From NCBI GenBank assembly GCA_016721565.1, contig JADKHW010000015.1, positions 11,009 to 75,008 of the forward strand: a stretch of 64,000 bases of DNA. Reading direction: 5' to 3'. A program made the translations under genes and the position numbers. Under the pieces are notes generated by a model. That model saw only the letters and a program-made list of their open reading frames with translations, was not told the origin of the DNA and ran no database searches. This DNA is from a bacterium. GTDB taxonomy: Bacteria; Electryoneota; RPQS01. This document shows positions 9,877 to 17,458 of the stretch, in pieces (the first letter of the stretch is position 1; each line of letters opens with the position of its first letter).

Positions 9877-10379
9877 GTGCTGGCGTGCAATCTGAATGCG
9901 AAGGCAACCGAGCAATTGCTATCGGCAGTTCAGCGTGACGGACTGGATCCGAATCTGTTGGTAATTGCTCCGCAGATTGACGACGCGGATTTGACCAAGC
10001 TTTATCTTGACGCGGTGGCGCTCCTCAACCCGAGTTTGTTGGAAGGGCTGTCGCTTTCACTTGTGAACGCGATTGAATTGGGAACGCCGATTATTGCGGC
10101 GAAGCAGCTTGCTCAAGAAGAAACCTGCGGTGACGCGGCAATCTATGTTGATGCTCTGAATGTCACTGACCTTGTCAACGCGGCTCGACAGCTTTTACTT
10201 GAGCCGTCCGCGAGAATGAAGCTCATCAACGCCTCACGCGGTGAAGCCACACGCTTCAACTGGAAGCGCCTGGCGGAAAGCTCGCGGTCTATGTAACGGA
10301 GTTGGTTGTGAAACAAGCAAAACACCCCCGGCTAAGCGTAGTAAAGTATTGGCTAGAGAATTTCTGTGACGCTCTTTGA
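9877..10379 (+). pseudogene. end of giant glycosyltransferase: GT4 C-terminal domain
   Basis: This fragment carries the nucleotide-sugar-binding half of the last GT4 domain: LVLACNLNAKATEQLL, LVIAPQIDDADLTKLYLDA, and the NPSLLEGLSLSLVNAIELG motif in which the Glu contacts the nucleotide sugar. The frame open from 9877 stops at 10296, but a one-base shift near 10280 gives the expected FNWKRLAEKLAVYVTELV ending and a stop at 10377-10379. The natural end of the giant gene is therefore probably 10379, overlapping the -35 box of the next promoter. Confidence 0.75.
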
Positions 10380-10404
10380 CAATTGTTTACCAAAATGGTA
10401 TATT
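10376..10404 (+). promoter_or_regulatory. strong sigma70-type promoter of the methionine salvage operon leader
   Basis: TTGACA (10376-10381), 17-base spacer, TATATT (10399-10404). This is the best promoter in the window. Its spacer and -10 region contain the palindrome TACCA-AAA-TGGTA (10388-10400) and a direct repeat TTTACCA (10386 and 10403), a possible operator. Transcription should start near 10411. Confidence 0.75.
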
Positions 10405-10411
10405 TACCACA

Positions 10412-10477
10412 ATGAAAACGCAATGCCATGTTCGTTGTTCTATGATTTGTACGATGTGCCGAAAGGGGCATGCGTAG
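10412..10477 (+). CDS. candidate Cys/Met-rich leader peptide (21 residues)
   Basis: A 21-codon frame begins with ATG essentially at the predicted transcription start, so it would be leaderless. It ends with TAG at 10475-10477. Cys occupies residues 5, 9, 13 and 16 and Met residues 1, 11 and 15: seven of 21 residues contain sulfur. It lies between a strong promoter and an intrinsic terminator, directly upstream of mgsA and the methionine salvage genes. This is the layout of a transcription-attenuation leader peptide reporting on charged tRNA-Cys or tRNA-Met. The alternative is a small metal-binding peptide (CxxxC, CxxC). No ribosome-binding site is present, so translation is inferred. Confidence 0.45.
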   Translation: MKTQCHVRCSMICTMCRKGHA

Positions 10478-10513
10478 GCGGCAACGTGCGTTTGAATTGT
10501 AAATGACAAAGAC

Positions 10514-10545
10514 AAAGAACCCGCCGAATTAGGCGGGTTCTTTTT
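10514..10545 (+). terminator. intrinsic terminator / possible attenuator upstream of mgsA
   Basis: A 12-bp stem AAAGAACCCGCC / GGCGGGTTCTTT with a 6-base loop, running into a T-tract. It lies 19 bases before the mgsA start and 110 bases after the promoter, so it would stop most transcripts before the operon. GGCGG at 10477-10481, just after the leader stop codon, can pair with CCGCC at 10521-10525 in the 5' arm and could act as an antiterminator. Confidence 0.85.
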
Positions 10546-10563
10546 ATGTAAGGAACTTGTGTA

Positions 10564-10962
10564 GTGAACATTGCATTGATTGCGCACGACGCTAAGAAGC
10601 TTGACATGGCGGAGTGGGCTGAATATAATAAGCTCACCCTGAGCAAACATACGATTTACGCCACTGGAACAACGGGTGAAGTGGTGAATCGTGCTACGGG
10701 AATTCCGATCATCCGCTTGAAGAGCGGACCACTGGGCGGTGATCAACAGATTGGCGCGTTGATTGCCGAGGGACAAGTTGACGTGCTCATTTTCTTTTGG
10801 GATCCTATGGACACCCACCCACATGACCCGGACGTGAAGGCTTTGCTCAGGCTGGCTGTATTGTATGATATTCCGACTGCTTGCAACAAACGCACGGCGG
10901 ATTATCTAATTTCTTCACTTATGTGGAATCGCGACGACAAGAAAGAGGAGATAAGTGGCTGA
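10564..10962 (+). CDS. mgsA: methylglyoxal synthase
   Basis: A 132-residue cytoplasmic enzyme that converts dihydroxyacetone phosphate to methylglyoxal and phosphate. The family pattern runs throughout: ALIAHDAKK at the N-terminus with the phosphate-binding His and Lys, ATGTTG near residue 38, SGPLGGDQQIGA near 57 with the catalytic Asp, and FFWDPMDTHPHDPDVKAL near 80. The length is typical. GTG at 10564 is the start, with AAGGA nine bases upstream. Its 3' end overlaps the next frame by a few bases or ends 20 bases before mtnB, so the two are co-transcribed. Heading a methionine salvage operon is an unusual setting for this gene; a link through shared C3/C5 sugar-phosphate metabolism is only a guess. 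Confidence 0.93.
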   Translation: MNIALIAHDAKKLDMAEWAEYNKLTLSKHTIYATGTTGEVVNRATGIPIIRLKSGPLGGDQQIGALIAEGQVDVLIFFWDPMDTHPHDPDVKALLRLAVLYDIPTACNKRTADYLISSLMWNRDDKKEEISG

Positions 10963-10981
10963 ACAAAGGGGAGAACTAGAA

Positions 10982-11600
10982 ATGCGTGAACGACTCATCG
11001 AAGTAATTCATTTTCTTCATTGGCGCGGTTGGGCGCCGGGAACCGGCGGGAATTTTAGCGCGCTGATAAGTGAGTCACCGCTGAGGTTGCTCATGTCGCC
11101 GAGCGGCTACAACAAAGGAGGCTTGGTACCGAGCGACCTCTTGGTTGTAGATGCCGCCGGTCGGAAAATTGAGGGTGAGGGCAAACCTTCTGCGGAAACG
11201 TTGCTGCATTTAGTCCTTACAAAGAAGACCGGAGCGAAATCCGTGCTGCATACGCATTCGGTATGGAACACGTTGCTTTCGGATATTTATGCTGTGCAGG
11301 GCGTGCTTGAGCTTTCTCATTATGAGATGCTCAAAGGTTTGGGCGGCATTCAAACTCATGAGCATACTGAGCGAGTGCCCATTGTTGAAAACTCACAGGA
11401 TATCCCGGCGTTGACGAATAAAATTGAAGACTTACTCAAGCGGCAGCCCAATCTGCATGGCATTCTGTTGCGCAATCACGGACTTTACACATGGGGTTCC
11501 CTCGCCGGAAGACGCACAACGGCATGTGGAGATTTTCGAGTTCTTGTTTGAAGTTGTTGGACGCAAGCTTTCCCTTTCGCATTCGCATAGGAGTTTTTGA
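10982..11600 (+). CDS. mtnB: methylthioribulose-1-phosphate dehydratase (one frame break)
   Basis: A class II aldolase-fold zinc enzyme of methionine salvage that dehydrates 5-methylthioribulose-1-phosphate. Landmarks: WAPGTGGNFSA (substrate binding), MSPSGYNKG, KPSAETLLHL with the catalytic Glu, VLHTHSVWNTLLS (zinc His pair) and GILLRNHGLYTWG (third zinc His). ATG 10982 is preferred because AGGGGAG lies eight bases upstream; a GTG at 10955 overlaps mgsA. The frame stops early at 11551, but a one-base shift near 11500 restores SPEDAQRHVEIFEFLFE and a stop at 11598-11600, giving about 205 residues, the normal length. The break is probably a sequence error. Confidence 0.88.
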
Positions 11601-11602
11601 GC

Positions 11603-12169
11603 ATGGCTGTTGTACGCATACCTGATGAAGAGCGCACGCTGCGCGAGTTTGGCGAAATCAAAGCGTTTTTGGCGAGCATTAACATCGGCTTTGAAAATTG
11701 GAAGACTGAGAATCCGGTGAAGGGAAGCTCTTCAACTGAGGAGATTCTTGAAGCGTATGCGAAGGAAATAGAGGTGCTTAAAGCTTCAGGCGGCTATGTG
11801 ACTGCAGATGTGATTGACGTGAAACCGGACACGCCGAATTTAGATGTTATGCTGGCAAAATTCAGCCGAGAGCATTGGCACGATGAAGATGAGGTGCGGT
11901 TCATTATTGAAGGGCATGGCATTTTTCATCTGCGACCGCAAGACGGGCCGGTTGTGGCTGTTGAGGTTGAAGCTGGTGACTTGATGCGTGTTCCGGCGGG
12001 GACTTGGCATTGGTTTGATTTGTGTGGCGATCGCAGGATTCGTGCGATTCGTTTGTTTCAAGATCCGACGGGTTGGACGCCGCATTACACGGAGAGCGGA
12101 GTGGATAAGGGATATCTGCCTGTGTGTTTCGGATTAACTTTCATTCCGGCGGAGTTGCAAAAGTACTAA
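11603..12169 (+). CDS. mtnD: acireductone dioxygenase
   Basis: A cupin-fold metal enzyme (Fe or Ni) that oxidises the acireductone of the methionine salvage pathway to 4-methylthio-2-oxobutanoate and formate, or off-pathway with nickel. The metal site is visible as HWHDEDEVRFIIEG (two His and one Glu) and a later VPAGTWHWFD His. The RAIRLFQDPTGWTPHY stretch is typical of the family. The start is ATG 11603 with AGGAG nine bases upstream, and it follows the restored mtnB stop at once. Length (189) is normal. Cytoplasmic. Confidence 0.95.
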   Translation: MAVVRIPDEERTLREFGEIKAFLASINIGFENWKTENPVKGSSSTEEILEAYAKEIEVLKASGGYVTADVIDVKPDTPNLDVMLAKFSREHWHDEDEVRFIIEGHGIFHLRPQDGPVVAVEVEAGDLMRVPAGTWHWFDLCGDRRIRAIRLFQDPTGWTPHYTESGVDKGYLPVCFGLTFIPAELQKY

Positions 12170-12172
12170 CAC

Positions 12173-12892
12173 ATGCCCAACACTGTTGCGCTATACTTGC
12201 TTGATGTTGAAGGGACAACAACGCCGATTGATTTTGTGCATCGGACGTTGTTTGGGTACGCAAAACGAGTGATGTCGAAGTTTCTTGCCAGTTATGCGGA
12301 AGACGGGAATTTGCTGGTGAAACTTGCTGAGTTACGCGAAGAGTATCAGCGTGATCGTATTGGGGGGTTGGTTAAAGACCTTTGGTCGAATAGTGATCGA
12401 CCGGAAGATGCTTTGACTTATATTCAATGGCTTATCAGTGTAGATCGCAAGTCGCCTCAACTGAAGTGGATTCAGGGGAAGATTTGGCAAGAGGGGTATG
12501 TCAGCGGAGAATTGAAGGGTGAAGTATTCCCTGACGTGCCGATTGCGTTGGAGAGATGGAGTCATTCGGGGATTGCGACAGCGATCTATTCATCGGGAAG
12601 TGTGCTTGCGCAACGGTTGTTATTTGGTTATTCGACTGCAGGGGATTTGACGTCTTACATTGACGCATATTTTGATACGGCAGTTGGAGGAAAGCGAGAC
12701 TCAGAAAGCTACAAAAATATTGCGGAGGTACTGGATGTACCTCCGCAAGAAATATTGTTCGTCTCGGATGTCGCGGAAGAATTAGCTGCGGCACGCGAGG
12801 CGGGAATGCAGATTGTGCTCTCAATTAGGCCGGGGAATGCTCCTGTCGCGGGAGAGTTTCGTCGGATTGAGAGCTTTGACGAGTTGGATTAG
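12173..12892 (+). CDS. mtnC: enolase-phosphatase E1 (acireductone synthase)
   Basis: A HAD-superfamily enzyme that enolises and dephosphorylates 2,3-diketo-5-methylthiopentyl-1-phosphate to the acireductone used by MtnD. HAD motif I is LLDVEGTTTPIDFV (residues 7-20) and motif II is IYSSGS near 140. A Lys in GGKRDSESYKNI and an acidic FVSDVAEELAAAREAGM complete the site. At 239 residues it is full length. It starts three bases after mtnD ends and is the last gene of the operon, converging on the aminotransferase with a 4-base overlap. With mtnB and mtnD it covers the middle of the pathway; mtnA, mtnK and mtnP are not in the window. Confidence 0.95.
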   Translation: MPNTVALYLLDVEGTTTPIDFVHRTLFGYAKRVMSKFLASYAEDGNLLVKLAELREEYQRDRIGGLVKDLWSNSDRPEDALTYIQWLISVDRKSPQLKWIQGKIWQEGYVSGELKGEVFPDVPIALERWSHSGIATAIYSSGSVLAQRLLFGYSTAGDLTSYIDAYFDTAVGGKRDSESYKNIAEVLDVPPQEILFVSDVAEELAAAREAGMQIVLSIRPGNAPVAGEFRRIESFDELD

Positions 12893-14043
12893 ATCTTGGC
12901 TAAGTTTTGTTTGGCGCGCTCTAAGGTTTCATCGGGAACAGCGTAGCAGAAGCGGAGGAAGTTTGAGCGCTTGGTGTCGCCTTTGACGACACTGCCTAAG
13001 AAATCGGATGCTGGCACAGCGCCTAAGTGCGCCTTATCGATCAGTAGGTCTGAGACTTGTTCTGATGTCATGCCCGGGAATTTTTCGGAAGTTCCGGCCA
13101 GCATGTAGTACGCGCCTTGAGGTTTCAAGGCATTGAAGCCAGCGCTTGATAACGCCTCGTGGAGATATGCACGTTTAGATGCATATTCTGCGAGGCGATT
13201 TTCGTAATAGGAATCGGGAAGTTCTTCTATTCCTTTGGCGACAGCGTGCTGTAACGGCGTGGGCGCGCAGACGTAGATTTGATCGTTGAGAGTGCGGAAG
13301 TTGTTAATCATCGATAGCGGTGCGGCAAGATAGCCGATGCGCCACCCTGTGATGGCAAAGGTTTTGGAATATGACCCAACTGTCAGTACGACATCTTGCA
13401 GGCCGGGCAACGAGGCCATCGAGATGTGTTTGCGGCCATCGTAGGTCATATATTCATAGACCTCGTCGCTAATGACAGGAATATTGCGTTTAACGCAATG
13501 GTCGCCGATGAATTGCAGTTCGCTCTCGGTAAAGACTTTGCCGGTCGGGTTGTGCGGTGTGTTGACCAATACGAGTTTGGTGTTGGGAGTAATTGCGCGA
13601 GCCAGCTCATCAGGATCGAAATTCCAGTCCGGATATTTCAGTTCGACGAAGTTTATCTTGACGCCTTTGCGGGCGAACATTTTGGAGTGGTAGGGGTAGA
13701 ACGGTCTGAAGAGCACGACTTCGTCACCGGCTTGAAGGAGAGTTTCGCTGACGACTTCGAGCGCACCAGTGGAGCCTGCGGTGACCAACACGTTTTCAGT
13801 TTCGTAGGGGATTCTATTGAACGTATTTAGGCGTTTGGCAATGGCCACGCGGAGTGACTCGATACCTTGTGGGGGAGCGTAAGTGTTGAAGCCTTTGTGG
13901 ACGGCGGTGTTTGCGGCATCGAGAATGATTTCAGGAGACGGCAATAGGCAAACGCCTTGACCGAGATTGACGCCGTTTAATTTGGCAACGCGGAGGGTGA
14001 CTTCGCGAAGCGCTGGTGGTTCAAAAATTTCTTGGAAGTTCAT
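12889..14043 (-). CDS. class I/II PLP-dependent aminotransferase (possible methionine salvage transaminase)
   Basis: A fold-type I PLP enzyme of 384 residues, intact. Motifs: GQGVCLLPSPEII and FNTYAPPQGIESLR at the N-terminus, VTAGSTGALE (cofactor phosphate), NTPHNPTG near 175, ISDEVYEYMTYDG near 205 and GSYSKTFAITGWRIGY near 240 with the PLP-binding Lys. The pattern matches the kynurenine-oxoglutarate / methionine aminotransferase (YbdL-like) group. Because it converges on mtnBDC, it may do the last salvage step, amination of 4-methylthio-2-oxobutanoate to methionine. That role is inferred from position only, and no operon link exists because it lies on the opposite strand. Confidence 0.88.
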   Translation of the reverse strand: MNFQEIFEPPALREVTLRVAKLNGVNLGQGVCLLPSPEIILDAANTAVHKGFNTYAPPQGIESLRVAIAKRLNTFNRIPYETENVLVTAGSTGALEVVSETLLQAGDEVVLFRPFYPYHSKMFARKGVKINFVELKYPDWNFDPDELARAITPNTKLVLVNTPHNPTGKVFTESELQFIGDHCVKRNIPVISDEVYEYMTYDGRKHISMASLPGLQDVVLTVGSYSKTFAITGWRIGYLAAPLSMINNFRTLNDQIYVCAPTPLQHAVAKGIEELPDSYYENRLAEYASKRAYLHEALSSAGFNALKPQGAYYMLAGTSEKFPGMTSEQVSDLLIDKAHLGAVPASDFLGSVVKGDTKRSNFLRFCYAVPDETLERAKQNLAKI

Positions 14044-14147
14044 CTTAATGTGTCATTCAGATTGATGAAATATTGAATATTTATGTGACAAGATACACAT
14101 TAATCTTCTGATTCGCACTTGTCTATATGGGTCTCGGGAATTTAAGC

Positions 14148-14176
14148 TTGAAGTTCGTTAATCAATATGATATATT
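14148..14176 (+). promoter_or_regulatory. sigma70-type promoter of the OmpA/TSP3 gene
   Basis: TTGAAG (14148-14153), 17-base spacer, TATATT (14171-14176), 56 bases before the ATG at 14232. Confidence 0.6.
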
Positions 14177-14231
14177 GTAAAAGTTGGGATTTTTTCAACG
14201 CCACTGTAACTAAAGAAATTGAAGGTGTCTT

Positions 14232-14621
14232 ATGCGTAAAATGATGAATTTGTTTGTTTTAATTGTGGTTCTTGTACCGCTTTTGGCCTCTGCACAGTTC
14301 AAGGAACTGGGACTTGAAGGCTACCTCGGGATGGGTGTGGCAAGCCCAACGAACGAATCGGAAGGCTCAACTTTTGGCCTGAACGTGCGAAGCAGCTTTG
14401 CCTATCCACTTGCTGATCCTCTGCAGCTTGAATTGGGGATCGCTTTCGCTCGCCTGCGTGCTGATCAATACTCGGGCGAGATTATGCCGATTGATTTGCG
14501 GGCGCGATTTGCACCGTTCCATCAGGAGAAGTGGTTCCCGCTTTGTGTATGCAGGAATTGGTTTGCTGCATCACGATGTTTCGGATGTACCGGATTCGGC
14601 GGATGCGGATGCAAAGGTTGA
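14232..14621 (+). CDS. OmpA-family protein, N-terminal part before a frame break
   Basis: This frame supplies the signal peptide (MRKMMNLFVLIVVLVPLLASA cut before QFKE) and the first strands of an outer-membrane beta-barrel (LGLEGYLGMGVASPTNESE, LQLELGIAFARLRAD, LRARFAPF). Near 14540, in WFP, homology leaves this frame and continues one frame over as FVYAGIGLLHHDV. Beyond that point the remaining residues here (CVCRNWFAASRC...) are out-of-frame noise. A weak AGGTG ribosome site precedes the ATG. Read it with the next entry as one gene, 14232-15666. Confidence 0.8.
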   Translation: MRKMMNLFVLIVVLVPLLASAQFKELGLEGYLGMGVASPTNESEGSTFGLNVRSSFAYPLADPLQLELGIAFARLRADQYSGEIMPIDLRARFAPFHQEKWFPLCVCRNWFAASRCFGCTGFGGCGCKG

Positions 14622-15666
14622 CGGCTGGAATCCGGTGATTCCGTTGGGAATTGGTATTCAGTATCATTTGGACGAATACCTGTCGCTCGACTTACATGGC
14701 GGTTACAATATGATTATGTCAGACGATGTCAATCCTGTTTATGATGACACGGACGATTCGTACATGAACATCCTCGCCGGTTTGCGTATTCACCGTGGTA
14801 ATCCTAACAAGGATACCGACGGCGACGGCATTACAGATCGAGACGAGAAGAAGCTCGGCACCGACCCCAAGAATCCTGATACCGACGGTGACAGACTTAA
14901 GGACGGCGAAGAGTATTACACGCTTAAGACCGATCCGCGTAATCCCGACACGGATGGCGATGGTTTGACAGACGGGGCTGAAGTGTTGACGCACAAGACG
15001 GATCCGCTCAAGGCTGATACGGATAGTGATGGACTCAAAGACGGCGAAGAGGTCAACACGTACACGACCGAGGCGCTGAATCCGGATACCGATAGCGACG
15101 GTTTGCAGGACGGCCAGGAAATTACGACTGTTAAGACTGATCCGAAGCGCACGGATTGTGACGGCGACGGGCTTTCGGACGGCGCTGAAGTGAATACTCA
15201 TAAGACCGATCCGCTGAATCGCGATACCGACAAGGGTAGCGTTGATGACGGAACTGAAGTTGCGCGCAAGGATAATCCGCTAAATCCAGAAGATGACGTG
15301 GAGAAGCTTGTCGTGACCGAAGTAGGTCAGGCAATTACGCTGGACGGCATTGTGTTTGAAACGGCTAAGTCCGACATCAAGCCGGAATCAGAAGCAATTT
15401 TGATGAAGGCGTATAACACGCTACATTTGAACCCGGAGCTTGAAGTGCAGATTCAGGGTCATACGGACAATCGCGGCAAGAAGACGATGAACGAGAAGCT
15501 TTCGCTGTCGCGCGCGGAGTCGGTAAAGACCTGGCTTGTGGCTAAGGGTATTGAAGGCGCGCGCATCACGACCAAGGGCTTTGGTCCGGATAAGCCGATT
15601 GCCGACAACGCAACCGATGAAGGCCGTCAGAAGAATCGCAGAATTGATTTTGTGCGCACAAAATAG
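14398..15666 (+). CDS. OmpA-family protein with TSP3 calcium-type repeats, main part
   Basis: Genuine coding in this frame begins near 14545; the codons before it belong to the previous frame. It completes the beta-barrel (FVYAGIGLLHH, YLSLDLHGGYNMIM), then has six to seven thrombospondin type 3-like repeats with the unit DTDGDGLTDGAEVLTHKTDP (calcium-binding Asp runs, about 14810-15260). It ends in an OmpA peptidoglycan-binding domain (TLDGIVFETAKSDIKPES, IQGHTDNRGKKTMNEKLS, LSRAESVKTWL, GFGPDKPIADNATDEGR, NRRIDF). The restored protein of about 475 residues should sit in the outer membrane, hold the cell wall with its C-terminus and bind calcium in its linker. A long-stem terminator follows. 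Confidence 0.92.
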   Translation: MPIHLLILCSLNWGSLSLACVLINTRARLCRLICGRDLHRSIRRSGSRFVYAGIGLLHHDVSDVPDSADADAKVDGWNPVIPLGIGIQYHLDEYLSLDLHGGYNMIMSDDVNPVYDDTDDSYMNILAGLRIHRGNPNKDTDGDGITDRDEKKLGTDPKNPDTDGDRLKDGEEYYTLKTDPRNPDTDGDGLTDGAEVLTHKTDPLKADTDSDGLKDGEEVNTYTTEALNPDTDSDGLQDGQEITTVKTDPKRTDCDGDGLSDGAEVNTHKTDPLNRDTDKGSVDDGTEVARKDNPLNPEDDVEKLVVTEVGQAITLDGIVFETAKSDIKPESEAILMKAYNTLHLNPELEVQIQGHTDNRGKKTMNEKLSLSRAESVKTWLVAKGIEGARITTKGFGPDKPIADNATDEGRQKNRRIDFVRTK

Positions 15667-15796
15667 TTCCGCAAGCGGGGTGTTGCTGGGCTTGTTTTAT
15701 TGCCAGTCCAGCTCCAATATGGCAATGAGTTTAGATCCGGTGCGGTCTGCTACTAATGTCCACATTTCACTAACACAATAAGAGTGAAAACTCACG

Positions 15797-15847
15797 AACG
15801 CGACGTACCTTGCCAAGACAAATACATGGCAGGTACGTCGCGTTTTT
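15797..15847 (+). terminator. intrinsic terminator with very long stem
   Basis: AACGCGACGTACC pairs with GGTACGTCGCGTT, continuing through TGCCA / TGGCA with one bulge, about 18 pairs in all, followed by a T-run. It separates the OmpA gene from the octaheme cytochrome gene. Confidence 0.88.
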
Positions 15848-15883
15848 CTTTGACTTGAGTATGTTCGTTAAACAAAGAATTGC

Positions 15884-16990
15884 ATGAGAAGAATCATATT
15901 CGCACTGGCGATGCTTGGGACTGCAATATTGCTCGTGCTGAGCGTCCTTCCGGAGCGGAGTATAGAGCGAACTCCGCCTGAAGAGCTGCGCGCAAAATAC
16001 AAGGTTAAGAGCAAGTCGTCGGTCGATCACGCAAAGTTTGATGTTTTACGGGCCTTTTGCAAAACCACAAGACGTCACGAAAGCTTGTATTTCGTGTCAC
16101 ACAGGCGACATATGGAAGTAATGCAGTCATCGCACTGGAATTGGGAACGAATTGAATACGTCGAGGGATCTGGTATTCGCAAGGTAGGCAAGAAGACTAT
16201 CTTGAACAACTATTGCATCGGAATCTCGAGCAACGAGCAAATGTGTAACCGCTGTCACATCGGATATGGCTACAGCGATCAAACTTTTGACTTTACGAAC
16301 GCTTACAACGTGGATTGTCTGGCTTGCCATGACAATAGCAATTTGTATATGAAGGCAAGCGCTGGAATGCCGGATGTGAGCGTTGATCTCGGGGCGGTTG
16401 CGCAAAAAGTAGGTAAACCAACTCGGACAAACTGCGGAACGTGTCACTTCTTTGGCGGCGGCGGGAATAATGTCAAGCACGGTGATTTAGAAATGGCAAT
16501 GTTCGAGCCGACGCGAGATATTGACGTACACATGGACGTGCAGGGTGTCGATATGCAATGCGTCGCTTGCCATACGGCAGAACAGCACCAGATGCTCGGC
16601 AAATCGTACTCAGTTTCTTCAATGAACCGCAACCGTTCAACTTGCGAAAGCTGTCACGGTGATTTGCCCCATACGGACAAGATACTTAATAACCACACGC
16701 TCAAGGTTGCCTGTCAGACTTGTCACATTCCTATTTATGCAAAAGAGAATCCAACGAAGCTGCAATGGGATTGGTCTACGGCAGGCAGATTGGTGGAGGA
16801 CAAGCCGATTAAGGAGCATGACGACTCACTCGATGTGGATACGTACATGTCCACGAAGGGGTCTTTCGTGTGGGGCAAGAATATCAAGCCGGAGTATGTG
16901 TGGTTTAACGGAACAGCTTCGCATTATTTACTCGGAGACAAATTCGATCCTACGGATACATTGCAGATCAATTCATTGCACGGAGAGTAG
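15884..16990 (+). CDS. octaheme tetrathionate-reductase-family cytochrome c, main part (broken)
   Basis: The N-terminal membrane anchor or signal (MRRIIFALAMLGTAILLVLS) is followed by heme-binding motifs CNRCH, CLACH, CGTCH, CVACH, CESCH and CQTCH in this frame. A seventh, CISCH at 16086-16100, is out of frame: between about 16047 and 16115 the true protein (GPFAKPQDVTK, CISCHTGDIWK) runs in another frame, so two compensating breaks hide one heme. The frame then ends at an in-frame TAG (16988-16990), after which the same frame continues with an eighth motif. Eight hemes and the overall layout match the octaheme tetrathionate reductase group of periplasmic multiheme reductases acting on tetrathionate, nitrite or hydroxylamine. 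The real substrate is unknown. It is followed by cytochrome b and YeeE genes. Confidence 0.85.
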   Translation: MRRIIFALAMLGTAILLVLSVLPERSIERTPPEELRAKYKVKSKSSVDHAKFDVLRAFCKTTRRHESLYFVSHRRHMEVMQSSHWNWERIEYVEGSGIRKVGKKTILNNYCIGISSNEQMCNRCHIGYGYSDQTFDFTNAYNVDCLACHDNSNLYMKASAGMPDVSVDLGAVAQKVGKPTRTNCGTCHFFGGGGNNVKHGDLEMAMFEPTRDIDVHMDVQGVDMQCVACHTAEQHQMLGKSYSVSSMNRNRSTCESCHGDLPHTDKILNNHTLKVACQTCHIPIYAKENPTKLQWDWSTAGRLVEDKPIKEHDDSLDVDTYMSTKGSFVWGKNIKPEYVWFNGTASHYLLGDKFDPTDTLQINSLHGE

Positions 16991-17458
16991 AGTGACCCTG
17001 ATGCGAGGATCATCCCGGTCAAGATTCACCGTGCCAAGCAGATATATGACTCAAAGTACAACTATCTTATTCAGCCGAAGACTGTTACGTTGCACCCGGG
17101 AGACAGCGCGTATTGGGGAGAATTTGATTGGGAGCGCGCGTGTGCTGCGGGAATGAAAGAGGTCGGATTGCCATTTAGCGGTGAATATGATTTTGCAGCG
17201 ACAGAAATGTATTGGCCCGTTAATCACATGGTTGCGCCGGCCAATCAATCTGTCAAGTGCATTGAGTGTCACACGAGAGACGGCGGTCGGTTGGCAAATC
17301 TGACCGACTTCTATATGCCCGGGCGAGATCGAAGCCCATGGATTGATCGTGCCGGATTGGGGGCGTTATTGTTAGCTCTTGTAGGTGTGTTAGCTCATGG
17401 GGTTGCACGCATAGTGATTTCAGGCAGACGAAAGCAAGGGGGCAGCTATGAAGCGTGA
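16991..17458 (+). pseudogene. octaheme cytochrome, C-terminal part after amber codon
   Basis: The same frame as the preceding feature continues directly after TAG with SDPDARIIPVKIHRAKQ and YWGEFDWERACAAGMKE, then the eighth heme motif CIECH near 17257. It ends with a single C-terminal membrane helix (GLGALLLALVGVLAHGVA) and a basic tail. A Tyr would be expected where the TAG stands, so this could be a one-base change of TAC/TAT or a readthrough site. The end overlaps the cytochrome b gene by 11 bases, which argues that the full protein is or was translated. A start within this piece (TTG at 17090) is unlikely to be used. Confidence 0.75.

Noticed and set aside
14810..15260. Regular GAT-rich repeats as a possible CRISPR or satellite
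   Set aside because: They encode TSP3-type Asp-rich repeats within the OmpA-family gene.
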